Shown here in pieces: positions 1-11,838 of a stretch of 64,000 bases of DNA. The notes below the pieces were generated by a model. The model was not told the origin of the DNA and did no database searches. It worked only from the letters and a program-made list of their open reading frames with translations. Each line of letters starts with the position of its first letter. The stretch's first letter is position 1. Position numbers and translations under genes: made by a program. The DNA comes from Oikopleura dioica (Eukaryota; Chordata; Appendicularia; Copelata; Oikopleuridae): positions 6,704,501 through 6,768,500 of the forward strand of contig OU015568.1 in NCBI GenBank assembly GCA_907165135.1. The letters run 5' to 3'.

Positions 1-296
1 TTGGAAAGAAGAAACAGTTCGATAATGAAGAAAGTATTCAGTCTTGTTGTTGAAACGAGCCTTTTGATGCTTATCTTTGGCAATGTTCAAAAGTTTTTGC
101 TTTATTTTTATGTTGGATTCGTAAAATCAGCCTTTTTTAACCATGAAATCTTAACCCGTTGGCGAGCGGTAGTCTTAAAAATGCTTTCCACGCCAATAAC
201 TATGCCGTATTTCGAGCCTCCGGGCATGTCGTAGCAGCGAAACTGCCACGCGCACGGCAACGGGCTAAGTTTTAAATTTCTGAATCTTATAAAAAG

Positions 297-839
297 ATGG
301 GACGAAATATGATCCCAGGCAGTCAAATTACCGCTGCTTTCTGGCTCTCCTTGCTTTCAAATATTATTGCTTTCTTGGCAACAATGATCGAGTTTTTTGC
401 TTCAACGTTGTTCCCGAAAATTGGTTTGAAAAAATGGCTAGAGTTCCACAACAAGCAGAAAAAGCTGAAAAAAACCTACAAATTTTGGTCGACGAAAATG
501 GGTTTGCTTTTTCTTGGAATGCAGTTTGTAAATCTGATTTGTTCTGTTCTCGAACTAATACAGGTTCAAATCGTTGACAGCTGTGTGGAAATCATTGATG
601 GCATCAACAAAGAGGAAGAGGTAGAAAAGACTTTGTTTTGCAGAATATTTGCCCCGAACACAACTTGGCATCGAGAGCGATTGCAAGAAAATGGGCTCTG
701 TGTTCAAAATCAATTGACTGAAAAGTGTGATTGCAATGAATGCGACTTCCAAACTGTAGTTTGTCCATTTTGGCCTGCTTGCTCGAGCATAATTGAGTAT
801 TTTTCTATAGGACAGTTTTCTTTAATTTATGACTTTTAG
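297..839 (+). CDS. Hypothetical membrane protein, single exon
   Basis: An uninterrupted 180-codon frame begins MGRNMIPGSQ. Two hydrophobic stretches are visible, at about residues 12-38 and 66-90, separated by a basic segment rich in Lys and Trp. The C-terminal third carries nine or ten cysteines, which suggests an extracellular or lumenal disulphide-bonded tail. I do not recognise a family. The start is the first ATG in the frame. It could be one exon of a larger gene, because no clear polyadenylation signal follows at once and the flanking 300 bases hold no recognisable coding. Confidence is limited because single-exon genes are unusual here. Confidence 0.35.
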   Translation: MGRNMIPGSQITAAFWLSLLSNIIAFLATMIEFFASTLFPKIGLKKWLEFHNKQKKLKKTYKFWSTKMGLLFLGMQFVNLICSVLELIQVQIVDSCVEIIDGINKEEEVEKTLFCRIFAPNTTWHRERLQENGLCVQNQLTEKCDCNECDFQTVVCPFWPACSSIIEYFSIGQFSLIYDF

Positions 840-1222
840 AGCAGTTGTTCAAGTAGAGATTTATTGTCTCTGATTATGAAAACAAAGAAAAGCTTTCCAC
901 GGAATTTCCTTACTTTGTGGACTCGTCATTTTCTTAGGTCCACGTCAGAAAAATACTAACTTTGAAGATGTTGTAAGAAAAAGGAAGCAGAGAACAAAAA
1001 AAGAAGTCTGATTAAACTTGTAATTTGTCTATTTTTAAATACTAATGTACTAGAATGCTTTTGTACAGACTAGTGAAAAACGATCACTGTGAATAAATGT
1101 TTAGGTTTGAACCCAGTTAGCTTCTGTGTAAATTCTGATTAATTTGTGTGATTTTCTAATTCCCGTTTCTTCTTCAAATAAGGCTTGCATTCCAATCATT
1201 CCAAAAAATCACTTATCTTAGG
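840..1222. other. Intergenic stretch, nothing recognised
   Basis: AT-rich sequence with stops in all frames. It contains a possible AATAAA at 1093 and a promoter-like approach to the next gene. No repeat or RNA gene was seen. Confidence 0.4.
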
Positions 1223-2193
1223 ATGAAGAGATTGTTAGTTTTGCTCGTTTTTCTCATCGAAAATTCTAGTGCTTGCTCTGCATTGAACGAGCAGTTCATT
1301 GGAAATATCACTTCAACTGATGGAGAATCGGCAGTTGAAGTAGTTAACCCTCTGAGTTGCGCTCATCTGTCACCGAAGGTTACCTCTTTGATAATGGAGC
1401 TTCGAAGAGGTATATTTTTATACAAGAAAATGCTAGTGATAATAAACAACTTCTACGTGTAGCAAAACGGCTGCTTCGAAAACTGAGGAGCAACCACAAA
1501 GAGGCTTCCTTAAAATGCGAAACAGAAAACAAAATCACAAAATATGAGCTTGAGAAACAACTTGAAGAATGCCAAGAAGACGATGGAAGACAACCAGAAC
1601 CTAAGGCAAATATTTTTGCCTTCCTTGAGTATTATTTTCTTTAAGAACTCGACAAGCAATGAGCTTATTCAAAAGTACGTCCGAGAAAGTGAGCAATTCA
1701 AAGCAATAGAAGAAGAGCGACGTAACCTTTCGGAAAGTCTTCAGCTTCAAAATTCTAGTGCACGAGCTTGAATCTTCTTGAATAGATGATTGTGATAGTT
1801 ATTTTCGAGCTTTTTAAAGAAACGATGATTTGCAAGAAGAGCTGCTTTATTGGCAATAAAAATACGAAAATTGCTCTTCAAGAGAAACGAAAGCAAGGCT
1901 TGATGCCGACTGGAATCTAAAGAAGAAGAAAGAGCGAACTGGTGTCTATCTAGCCGCCATCGAAAATATTACAGAAATTATTTCCCGTGCTGCTGCGGAA
2001 AATGAGGTTTCAATACTTTTTTGAATACGCATCTTCAACCATTTTATTTTAGGAATTGAATGGAAAGTCTGTAATAACTGAAGCAACGCGGAGTGAGTTA
2101 CCGAGGGACCTTGAAGATTCCTTGAAGATTCGAAACTTGTTAAAGATACCAAAAAACTGCTTCACCAACATCAATATATTTTTAAATAAATAG
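1223..2193 (+). pseudogene. Secreted coiled-coil protein gene with an in-frame stop
   Basis: The start MKRLLVLLVFLIENSSA looks like a signal peptide and resembles the start of the lectin gene that follows (MKELLILLVSF), so the two may be related. Exon 1 runs 1223-1409, followed by a GT-AG intron 1410-1462. Exon 2 (1463-1605) encodes a Lys/Glu-rich coiled coil. The next intron, 1606-1645, keeps the frame only as GC-AG. Exon 3 continues the coiled coil (SNELIQKYVRESEQF). Further coiled-coil coding from about 1822 contains a TAA at 1857-1859 in an otherwise continuous frame. A last GT-AG intron and a short exon end at 2193. The junction between exon 3 and the later coding was not resolved. It may be a decaying gene or contain an unrecognised intron. 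Confidence 0.4.
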
Positions 2194-2332
2194 CCCTTGA
2201 GCAATTCAGTTGATTGTTTTGCTCGTGATTGATTTTAAAAGTTTCCACAGCTTCAGAATGATTGTTCAAATAATACTTTCTGTATCTTCTCACGATAACC
2301 CCAAGTACAAGACCTTTCTTACCTTGAGCAAG

Positions 2333-2960
2333 ATGAAAGAACTGCTCATCTTGCTCGTTTCTTTCTCAGAGAAATCTTGCTTCGGCCACAATTTGAATCG
2401 AAATTTTACTATGTCTTATTCTACGAGCATCAATTTCCAGGTAGAAATCAATCTAGTGATGTAGTGGTATAATTTATACCGTATAAATATCTTTTGCTTC
2501 CAAGGAATTGAAAGAGGATAGCAACAGAACCTGTGTCCATTTCCATCAAATCCTCTGGGAAGAAAACTATTCATCTTACGATAGCTCCTGGTACGATGGC
2601 GGATTCTACCGAATAATCGAAGCAAAAGAAGCTTGCTCAAAACTTGGCGGAGAACTTGCTTTTTATGAGAACGAAGAAGAGCACGAAAAATTCAGAGAAG
2701 CTGCTTCACACTGGCCTTATGCTTTCTGGGTCGGCTTCTTTCGCTCTGGCGATTCCTGGAAAAACGTGAGGGAACGTGAGATCGTACCGGAAAAGACAGT
2801 TCTGGATTGGCAATGGGGAAGACCGCGATATAATGGCAGTGAAGGGGAAAATTGCGTTCATACGAATAAATCGGGCAATGGAAAGCTGGAAGACTCAAAA
2901 TGCTTCTTTCGAGATGGCTATCGAGCTTTGTGCAGATTTGAAACTAATGGAGACTGTTAA
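2333..2960 (+). CDS. C-type lectin-domain secreted protein
   Basis: Two exons, 2333-2440 and 2505-2960, are joined by a 64-bp GT-AG intron in phase 0, giving about 187 residues. The N-terminus (MKELLILLVSFSEKSCFG) is a likely signal peptide. The second exon is a C-type lectin-like domain: an early Cys (NRTCVHF), ACSKLGGELAFYENEEEH, the WVGFFR motif, a long-loop segment with WQWG, then ENCVHTNKSG and SKCFFRDGYRALCRFE, which supply the conserved disulphide cysteines. The loop lacks a clear EPN or QPD sugar-binding triplet, so carbohydrate specificity cannot be inferred. It is probably secreted, as no membrane segment follows. Confidence 0.8.
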
Positions 2961-3121
2961 TAGAAAAATACAAAAAAAATCCCCAGACCTTCGCTCTTTC
3001 TTTCGTTCTCCGCAGCTTCTAACTTGCCAATAGTGAGTCGTTCAATCGTCAATATTTGCTTCTTCTGTTAGACTTGCCTTTTGACCTCATTTTGAAATTG
3101 ACTGCTGAGAGAATTGAGAGA

Positions 3122-4233
3122 ATGGAGATCATTTGCGCCGGTTTTCCGAAAACATCTTCGAAGAGCTGTTCCTCTTGTCTCCGGTTTATTAATACTCAAA
3201 AGTAGACCATTACTATGATTCTACTTCAGGACGCTTGGATACAAAGTAGCAGACGTCATTGAAACCCAAGAATTTTTATCTGATGTTTGGGTTGAATATT
3301 TGGAAGGGCGATGTCCTATTCGACGAGTTATAGAAGAATACAGGAAGCATGGCTTTCAGGGTTTGTGGTGTTGAGAGAGGCGATTTGGAAGTTATTTTTG
3401 TTAAGCGAATCAAGACGTTCCGGGCAATATTTACTGGGAAGAACTTTATCATGCATCGCCAAATGCAAAGGCACGAACTATTCGAACCAATTGAAATTTA
3501 ATAAGATTAAAAGGTTATCCTGACTGTGAGAGACAACATAGAAGTCTGGAGAAAAAGTCTGACTTCATTTATGGAGCAAGAATCAGAGCGCTACGGAAAC
3601 CCTGGGTTTTGGCTGTTTCATAGATTCAATGCTTTGGGTTGGACGAGTCCGAGAATGAAAAACATGGTCAAGATAATGGAGGTGCGTATCATGGAATTGA
3701 TTGAATTTTGAGTCTTGTTTAGTTCATCTTGCGAAATCACTTTTTTCGCAACTGCTTCGTGGCAACATTTCCAGCCGACTGGAAAGTTTTCACGTGGCAG
3801 CAGCAAAACAAACTGATCATGCCTTATTGGGAGGCGATGGAGGACAACTACGAAGCCCACATTCGTCGCATCAAAGAAACCGTCCCAAAAGAAAGGCTCC
3901 TCATCTGGAATATCAAGGAAGGATGGGAGCCCTTATGCAAGTTTCTTGATAAACCTGTGCCGAACATCCCGATTCCGGTTTGATTTTTGAAGATTTTTTG
4001 AGCTAAGCACGCAATTTAAGCATGACAACAAGACAGGAGATATCGAATACATGCAGAAATATTTCCAAGAAAGTGCTGTTGGAAAAGAAATATTTGCATA
4101 CATGAAGTGGTATTTTGCCAAGTTCTTGGTGAAATCAGCGCTCATCACTGGAGCTCTCATCTACGAGAAGAAGACTGATTTCAGAATCACGAAGTCGATC
4201 TTTTCCTTCTTGCGGACAAAATTACAATTATAA
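3122..4233 (+). CDS. Sulfotransferase-family P-loop enzyme
   Basis: Six exons give an uninterrupted frame of about 297 residues: 3122-3183, 3230-3360, 3406-3470, 3514-3681, 3723-3977 and 4021-4233. Introns are 41-46 bp. The one at 3471-3513 must be GC-AG (AAAG then GCACGA) to keep the frame. The protein opens with the PAPS-loop motif CAGFPKTSSKSCSS, followed by LGYKVADVIE, the second conserved block KVILTVRDNIEVWRKS, and the C-terminal signature EGWEPLCKFLDKPVPNIPIP. This is the animal group of small cytosolic-type sulfotransferase-like proteins. It would transfer sulfate from PAPS to an unknown acceptor. The ATG leaves two residues before the P-loop strand, which is typical. An AATAAA lies just after the stop. 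Confidence 0.88.
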
Positions 4234-4464
4234 TCATTCAATAAAAAATCCCTTGAATATATTTTTATTTGATAACAGCTGCGATAGACAATTATTTGTC
4301 AATATTTATACCGTGTCCTCAGATGTTGATATTTCACCGGGAAATCTTGATCATCAATTATTTTGACAAAACCATCCTGACCTTTTCCTTGGTGAATATT
4401 TTGAGAGTCTTTCGTTGAGAATTTTACTTTTCATTCACAATTTCTGACGAAGAAATAAGAGAAA

Positions 4465-6583
4465 ATGCCGGGTGTTGGTCCGATCGGTGAGCCCATCTTG
4501 GCACCACCAATGCCCCCGTTGAACTACATGGACAATGATCGAATTTGGACCAAGGAGCAAGCGCTCAAGGCTGGAGTCGATATGACGAAGGAAATGTTAT
4601 GACGATTTTTTTTTATAATTTTGCAGATTTTTTTTAAGTTTATAATTTTATACTTGAGAAAAATAAATCAACATTTAACAGGCGAAAATTCACCCTGAAC
4701 CCTTCGGCCACACCTCTTCCGGAACTCAAACTCGAGGAGCCGGTAATGTGGCCCGATGGCCCGGAAATACTGATGGAGTCGAGGGTCGACCATACCTCCT
4801 CATTCCGTACCGATTTACCAACGGAGCTCACACTTCGATCGCCGGTTCGCAGCAGTACATCTCCGATTCATTCGACATGATCACAGCCGATGTTGGTGGA
4901 TGCATTCGATTTGTTGACGACTCGACTGATCAAGCTCACTCTCACTGGATTGACATTCAGGATAGTGCAACTGGCGGATGCGTTTCATACGTTGGCTACC
5001 TAGGTGGCCATCCTTCCTTTCCAAATGGACAGATGCTCAACCTTGCCCCTGGTCAAGGACCTGGAACTGGTGGCACCTGCCTCGCGAGTTATGTCGTCAA
5101 CCACGAGATGCTCCACGCTCTTGGATTCAATCACGAGCAAGAACGAGCCGATCGAGATCAACATGTGACAATTCATTTTGATCGTATCCAAGAAGACAAG
5201 CAGCACAATTTCGAGAAGCTCACTGCTTCCGAATGGTTCGATATGTCAAGTCCTTACGATGGCCAGTCTGTCATGCACTACTCTGCTTACTCCTTCCAAA
5301 CAGCTGAAGCTGATGCAGCCGACTTGCCAACAATTACCAATTTGGCTGGCGAGCCGGTTCAGTGGCCTCGAGTCCAGCGACTTTCATCGACTGATGTTCT
5401 TCAGCTCGCGAAGATGTACGAAGGCTTTTGTGGTCAGCCAGGAGGAGAGTTCATCAAGGTCCGAACTTGCAACAGTGGCGCTCAGTATCTCGAGAGCCGA
5501 GCTTGCGACGGAATCGCTGACTGCGCTGATGGTTCTGATGAAGACGCAGCTTTCTGTGATGCGCTTTGTGAACCAGATACCTTCTACGTCACTGAAAATG
5601 GCTGCAATGATAGCCAAGACTGGACTGGTACCTATGCTAAGATGGCTGACGGTGCATACCCTAAGTCTCTTACAATCTCGCTCGTCGGAGGTGATGCTTC
5701 AACTGGTTTCGATTCGGGAACCTTCATTCGAATGGACCAGGCTGACTGGTGCTTTGATACTCCAAATATTCCAAGTTTCAAAAAAGTCGGCGCGGAGAAG
5801 TACATCTGGCCCATGCCAAACGGTATGTGGTACATGGGCAGCGAAAATTGCGCTAGCTTCTTGAACTATTACTACTCGCCAAGTCAAAATGGCGGCGTTG
5901 CTAATTTCTGGGACATTGAAGTTCCCGTTTTTAACAGATGGGTCGGCGAATGGGCTACTTCTAACAATCAGCGATTCAAAAAAGGCGCCGAAGGCTGGCA
6001 AAATGGAAACTTCATTCTTAGCATCGCCGCTGATGGAGCTTGGTCAATTGCTGATGGTTCGTCATCAATTCCTCTCGGAAGCAATGCTTGTGTTACAGGA
6101 GATCATGATGGTGGTATCAAGGTAACTTTTAGCAACGAGAAATTGGGTGTTATTGTTTTCGTAGATTTCTGAGCTGGCATCATCTGGTTCCTCTTGTGCT
6201 GGAACAACTACAACAACATCAACTCTTGCTCCAACAACGTCCTTCACTACCACTGACGTTACAACAACATCGACGACGACAACTACGACTCCGTCAATCT
6301 CAACAACGACAACTATGAGTTGGGAGCAATGTGAAGCGACTTGCCAGCCAAACTGTGACGCTGAGTTTGGTGTTGGAGAAAAGAACTGCTCGTGCAACCT
6401 TTTCGACAATACTTGCATGGTTTGCGAGGCCGGATTCGTCTTCGATTTCATGTCAAATGCATGCATATGTAAATCTTATACAACTATATACAAACCAAAT
6501 AAATATATCATTCCACAACAAATTCGGCATTTCAAATGCAAATTTCAGCTCATCTTCTATTTTATCCTCCAAGAAAATCAATA
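4465..6583 (+). CDS. Astacin metalloprotease with LDLa and Cys-rich tail
   Basis: Exon 1 (from 4465) encodes a short pro-region (MPGVGPIGEPILAPP). Exon 2 starts at 4682. The donor is ambiguous: AAG then GAAATG at 4591 (GA-AG), or GT at 4576, and both keep phase 0. The catalytic domain has the zinc-binding helix HEMLHALGFNHEQ near residue 183 and the Met-turn SVMHYS near residue 238, both complete, so it should be active. An LDL-receptor class A module follows (CDGIADCADGSDE), then an unfamiliar Trp/Gly-rich domain, a 43-bp intron at 6122-6164, a Thr-rich mucin-like linker, and a Cys-rich end starting at CEATCQPNCD. No signal peptide is visible at this start, so an upstream exon may be missing. 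The 3' end is uncertain: an AATAAA at about 6499 lies inside the open frame. Confidence 0.82.
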
Positions 6584-7418
6584 GATCCTCCGCTTTCGAA
6601 TCGAAAAAATAGATGAGCTTGAACTTCCGCCCTAATCTTCAAGCACCTTTTAGCAAATCAAATTTTAAAAGGGTATTACTCTCCTAGTACTTTCGGATGA
6701 CGTCAAAAAAGCGCTTGAAATATAAATGCCTCCCTACTCAAAGTGGATAAATAATTAATTGATGCTCTATCATTGATGGGCATTCAAAAAAGTTGAGAAA
6801 GCAGAAAAACGTTGCTAAGGACAAAAGGGTAAGTGCCACTTGAACATATTCTCACCTTGTTCAAAATGATGAAATCAAGGAAGAAAATCTGATTTCAATG
6901 AGATTTGTCGGGTTTTTAACTCGTTGTCATAGTAAATATTCTAGCTTACTCTCAAAAGATGGGTAGGAAAAAGACTGTAGCTTAGCGGTAAACACTGTTC
7001 GAATGACTGAACAGGTCGTCAGCATAATTTGCGGAAGGGCATTGTTTGCGATCGGGGAGGTCAGTTGTGGCAACGCAATTAGTTTTGCCCCGGGGCGCGA
7101 GTTTTTGGACAGTGAACGTGTCTCCAATTGAGAGTGGAATTGATTGACGCGCCGCCCGCGTTTAATTTTTTTTTCTCTCGCCGCTGGCGTGGGCGCTCGA
7201 AGGTGCCCGGATATTCAGATCGTGTTTGAATATTTATTATTCAAAGGCTGCCTCACTCTACTAGCTTTAGAATGCACTCGCCACGGGCCAGTTCAGCAGC
7301 AAATTAATACAGTCACACAGCAAAATTCTAGAATTACGCTGATACAAAAACAACAAGGAGTTTGCCAAAGCAGAGAATTTTTTGAAGAAGGAAGTGAAGA
7401 AAGAGAAATTTTCTCAAA
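6584..7418. other. Intergenic and 5' flank of the tubby gene
   Basis: No convincing coding was found. A stretch at 6976-7020 has a weak resemblance to a tRNA A box, but the spacing to any B box is wrong. A GC-rich segment at 7080-7210 precedes the tubby start and could be its promoter region. Confidence 0.35.
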
Positions 7419-10179
7419 ATGGCCGACATCGACGTTAGAAAGCAGCGCTTGGAACAATCTGAGCAGCAGCTTCAGGTAAGAAATTTATTTAACCCGTTAA
7501 CAGGGTGGTCGATTTCGCCTACGCTTTTGCTTGTCTGTGATTGAGTGAAATCACGGATCTGGGCACGCGATTGGCTACTCATTTCCACGCGTGGCCGTGA
7601 GACGGCCACGCGCCTGTTAACGGGTTAATTAATCGTTTTATCGAATTTATTAATAAAATAATATTTTGAAACATTTTTCTGGCTAATTTTAACAATAAAT
7701 ATCTAACCGCGTTTTTCGGGGTAGATACCCTTAAAATTCACTTTTTTCTTTACCGAAATTTTCAGCAAGAAAGTCCGTAAATCTGATTTAATAAACCTCT
7801 CTTGTTAATAGCGTCTTTCAACCTTTTTTTCCTCAAAATTTCATTCAGGACAAAATGAACCGTCGACGGCAAAAAGGCATGGGCGGATTTCACTCAGGTG
7901 GTCGACCCCGGTCCGCCGCTGGCCGCCGCCGACCCCAAACAGCTGATCGTTCGATGACACCGGTGAGCATGCCCGGACAAGCCGAAGGGACTTGGTTGCG
8001 ATAATAAAGTTAATCATATTTTGCGTAATGCTGACATCGTTCGATTTGTTTATTTGACCAGAATTGAGTAAATTTGGCTAGTGATATGTTTGAGGAATGA
8101 TAGGAAATCCGAATTCAATAGGACTATTTTTGCAACCAATAAAAGTCACGGCGTCGAATGCATTCAACAATCCGGCTTTTGATGAGCCAGAAGTAATCGA
8201 GGTCATCTCCAACGGCGCTGATATCAAGCCAACTTCTCGTGGCAGCTCTGCAAAGACGAAAAAGCCCGAGGAGACACCCTTCGACGAACCCCCTGTCGTC
8301 GATCGGTTGGTTGTCTCGCCGAGCGAAGAGGTCGAAGAAATTCCAGTAGCAAAGACTCAGCCAGAAAAGCCAAAGAGCGAAAAGAAGAAGAAAAAACGCG
8401 TGCCTAAACCTGTTCCAGTTCCAGTTCCCGAGCCAGATGAGCCTGAAATCGATCTTCCGAAAGTGGAGACGCCTCCAGCAGCACAGCCAGTAGCGAGACC
8501 GAAGCTTGAAAGAGATGACACGATTCTGTACAAAGGAGATGAATACTACGAAGACCGTCAGAATGCGCTAGAAATTGACGAAGCCACGCAAGACGTTTCG
8601 AATTCTGATGAATTTTTGGCACCCGTCCAACCTGAGGAACGGATAAATCTCACCTTGATCAATGTTCTTTGTATTTTATTACAGTGAGTTTTATCCAATA
8701 AACAGGGCCCCGTCGCTGACTTCCGCCCCGCATCGAGGATGTCCGTCATGACAACTTCGCCGCCAAGCACAATCGACGACATCGACGACTTCGTCTTTCG
8801 CCCCGCACCCCAGGACGAGCAAATAAAGGTGAGAAAACTCGGCGGCCATAAAAACGTGCTGAAAAATCAAACAAAGGGTGTTTCTTTCTCAATTGTCTCC
8901 CCTCATTCAATGGGCTCTCTCTTTCAATCTTTAGTTCGGGAATTCTTCAAACTGTAATCCAAACAGTAAAAATGTTCTTTCTAGTGCCGGATAAGTCGAG
9001 ATCGCAAGGGCATTGACAACCGCGCTTATCCTATCTACTACCTTCATTTGGAACGCGAAGGGCAGAAAAAGGTAAATTTCCATCAAATCCGATTTCCTCA
9101 GCTTTCTTCTTAAGATGTTCCTCCTTGCCGGGCGGAAAAGAAAGAAAACGAAGACATCCGCGTACTTGATCTCAACCGATCCAACTGAGCTCACGAAGAA
9201 ATCTGAAAGCTTTGTGGCAAAAGTCAGGAGTAACATGATGGGAACCCGGTTTGAGATGCCAAAATGGCCCTGAAATTCACATGAATATATTCAGATTCAC
9301 GAGTTACGACAATGGAAACGCGTATTCCGACCCCGGAGCTCTGATAGACCCATCTGCCCTGCGGCGTGAGCTCGTCTCAATCGCTTACGAGACAAATGTC
9401 CTCGGTTTCAAAGGTAATCAAAAGTCTTTATTAAAAAGCAGCCGAAAATGATTCCACATAAAACAGATAAAACCACAGCTTTCATTTTGAAAACAAGGAA
9501 GAGTACCAAATAGTAGCAAGCTTTCTCTTTTGCGGAGTCAATTTTTTCGGATAAATCTTCGAACAAAAGCATTTTTTCCTTCACTAAAACCGTTAAAATG
9601 CCTTCTTGAGATTTTAATATTCAGAAAGACTAGTAAAAAAAGTCAAAAGTAATACACGAATTTAGGCCCGCGCAAGATGACAGTTGTTATCCCTGGCATG
9701 GATTTGGACTGCGAACGACTTGAATGTCAACCGACAAACGGTATGTCAGAGTTAACATATGTAGAAAATAATATGGCGCTTTTTACAGAAAAAGAAACGC
9801 TCACTGCGAAGTACGACTCGAAGTTGCGAGACAACGTGACAGTTTTGCAGAACAAGTCGCCTGTTTGGAACGAGGACTCTCAGGTAAAATGCTGACTCAC
9901 GAATTGATCGGTCTTTTGAAATTCTAGAGCTACGTGTTAAACTTTCATGGTCGCGTGACGCAAGCCTCGGTCAAGAACTTTCAAATTATTCATGAAAAGG
10001 AGCCCGATTATATCGTGATGCAATTTGGCCGTGTCGATGAGGTAAAGAAACACTTAGAATTTCTGACTCTAACGGAACAATAGGACGTGTTTACGATGGA
10101 CTACCGCTACCCCCTTTGTGCAATTCAAGCCTTCTCCATTGCCTTGTCGAGTTTTGACAACAAGCTCGCCTGTGAATAA
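7419..10179 (+). CDS. TULP-like: Tubby-like protein (TULP family)
   Basis: An N-terminal basic and low-complexity region (exons 7419-7475, 7849-7962, about 8146-8636 and 8706-8828) leads into a complete tubby domain: [88 protein letters not shown] and the terminal [15 protein letters not shown]. Domain exons are 8985-9071, 9115-9248, 9295-9413, 9666-9740, 9789-9883, 9928-10041 and 10084-10179. The basic cluster RKRKK fits PIP2 binding, by family knowledge. The intron 8637-8705 keeps phase only as GA-AG (GAG then GAACGG). The junction before 8146 is not resolved. Likely roles are ciliary trafficking or membrane-tethered signalling. A polyadenylation signal lies near 10279. Confidence 0.92.
7489..7628. 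mobile_element. piggyBac-type MITE, 132 bp
   Basis: Terminal inverted repeats CCCGTTAACAGG are perfect at 7493-7504 and 7613-7624. Both ends are flanked directly by TTAA (7489-7492 and 7625-7628). TTAA target duplication plus a CCC start is the hallmark of piggyBac-like elements. The interior is too short to code. It lies in tubby intron 1, which explains that intron's unusual length. Confidence 0.8.
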
Positions 10180-10336
10180 CTGTTAAAATATCTCTTTCTG
10201 ATTCTTCTTCTCTAATTTTCTACTTTGCAAAGCTAATTTTGTATAACCCAAAGAGCTTATTCTATTTTTGCTACTAAAGAAATAAATTCTTCAAATTTTT
10301 ATATTCAATATCATTTAATTTTTGCATGTAACAATG

Positions 10337-11237
10337 TTAGGTATAAGATGATGAAAAATCGTTCTCTTCAACTTTCGGGAAGACGAAACCATTTTCTTTA
10401 GGAATCGCTGGAGAAACATTTCTTCGTCCGCCTTGACCAATCTGAGAAAATGGCGTTGACGGGGCATCGGAATAATCACTAAAAGAAAATTCATTTTTAA
10501 AAAGGAATTCATTTTTACTCGATGGTGGAACGCCCTCGTTCGTATAAAGAATCGAAGTTGCCGGGTTCATAAGGATTTGAGAAATCTGTTGATGCTCGTG
10601 ACGAGTCCATCTGAGCTTCGAACTCTTTTTGCTTTTCGACGATGTCTTCTTTCAACTCTCGATAGGTTCTTGCTTGGGGAGATTCTAAAAAATCCTCGTG
10701 ACCTTGAGTTCAGAAGCTTTTCTACAGTACCATAAGCTGATGAATGTACAGAAGGAAGAACAGACAGCTCTGTATCTTGTGTTACGTTGGACAAGAAATT
10801 CGCTCCAGATCGTCTCTTTGATACTCTTTGTTGATTGTTGCCAGAACTTAGTTTTTTCTTCGACTTCTTTTTCGTCGAGTTTGTTGCGTCCAGAACACAG
10901 TAATCTTTGAAGTCTGGATCTTGACAGTCGTCATCTTCCGGTTTCGGATCGTTATCGCTGTCGCCGTCGCTGTCAAGCAAAATCATCTGCTTCGTGTTTA
11001 ATTTGTTGTTCTTAAATAACTTGAAATGCTTAATAATTTTTGGTGCCTTACCTCTTTGATTTTCTTTTTATATTCTTGATTGTTTTTCGCATATTTTTGT
11101 TCATCGGCAATATTGATATACGCAATGTAATGGAAAAGTGTCGAGACTCGATGCCAAAGCATGCAGATTGTCTGGGTAAAGATGATGACGAGGTAAATGA
11201 AGAGAAAGAAAAGACTGAAAGGCTTGGAATGGATGAG
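10337..11237 (-). CDS. Chitin synthase C-terminal exons, cut off from the body of the gene
   Basis: The exon 11052-11237 encodes a last transmembrane segment and the family motif region FTQTICMLWHRVSTLFHYIAY, comparable to the MLFHRFGT..HILA end of insect-type chitin synthases. A GT-AG intron leads to an acidic, then Lys/Ser-rich cytoplasmic tail from 10986 (MILLDSDGDSDNDPKPEDDD). Further small introns lead to the stop at 10337. One of them, near 10690, would be only about 28 bp, so the tail model is less certain. The acceptor at 11238 is in phase with the exon that the hAT element interrupts. These exons belong to the gene at 17054-22007. Confidence 0.7.
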
Positions 11238-11579
11238 CTAATTTCAAGTCACTTATAATAATTTTCAAGAAGAACGATTAACTGATCCTGAAGTCTGAAT
11301 ATATCAGGGTTCGGTATTTTGAATTCGTCGAAAAATTCGCCAATACACGCAGCGAATATGCTCTTTTCTTAAGCGAATGAGCGATTGTTCGCGAATCGCC
11401 TACTCGGGCGAATATTCGCTCGAAATTGAGCGTACAGCCCTGGATTGGCTGAACTCCAGGGCCGCGGGCGAGAAAAGGGTGGCGCCCGCGAGCTATAAGG
11501 TTATTTGGGCGGTGAAAATAAAATTATAGGCTGCGCAACGTCAAAGCCCGACCAGGGTTCAAATTCTGGGCAAAAAATT

Positions 11580-11776
11580 TTGTATTTGAGCGAGCGATGA
11601 GCGAGCGAGACTTGAGCGAGGGTTGAGCGAGCGAGTTGCTGAGCGAGTTTTTTCGAAAATCGGCTGAGCGAGCGGAGCGACTGAGCGAGCGAGATTTGAG
11701 CGACATCTGAGCGAGATTTGAGCGACTTTTGAGCGACTTTTGAGCGATATTTGAGCGGCGCTCGAGCGAAAAATGG
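11580..11776. repeat. GAGCGA subterminal array, left end of the hAT element
   Basis: Irregular tandem copies of GAGCGA/GAGCGAG/TTGAGCGACT fill about 200 bases. The right end carries the same array in inverted orientation. Arrays of short motifs near the ends are where hAT transposases are known to bind. Confidence 0.8.
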
Positions 11777-11838
11777 AGCGATATTTAAAACTTTTAAGGC
11801 AGATTCAATAAGACAAAAATGATTCTTAATTTTGTATT

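Noticed and set aside
6976-7020. tRNA-like TAGCTTAGCGG and TTCGAATGAC
   Set aside because: The spacing between the A- and B-box-like words is about 10 bases and no cloverleaf can be formed.
11545-11575. tRNA B-box-like GGTTCAAATTCTGG
   Set aside because: Present in inverted form at the other end of the hAT element, so it belongs to the TIR region and not to a tRNA gene.
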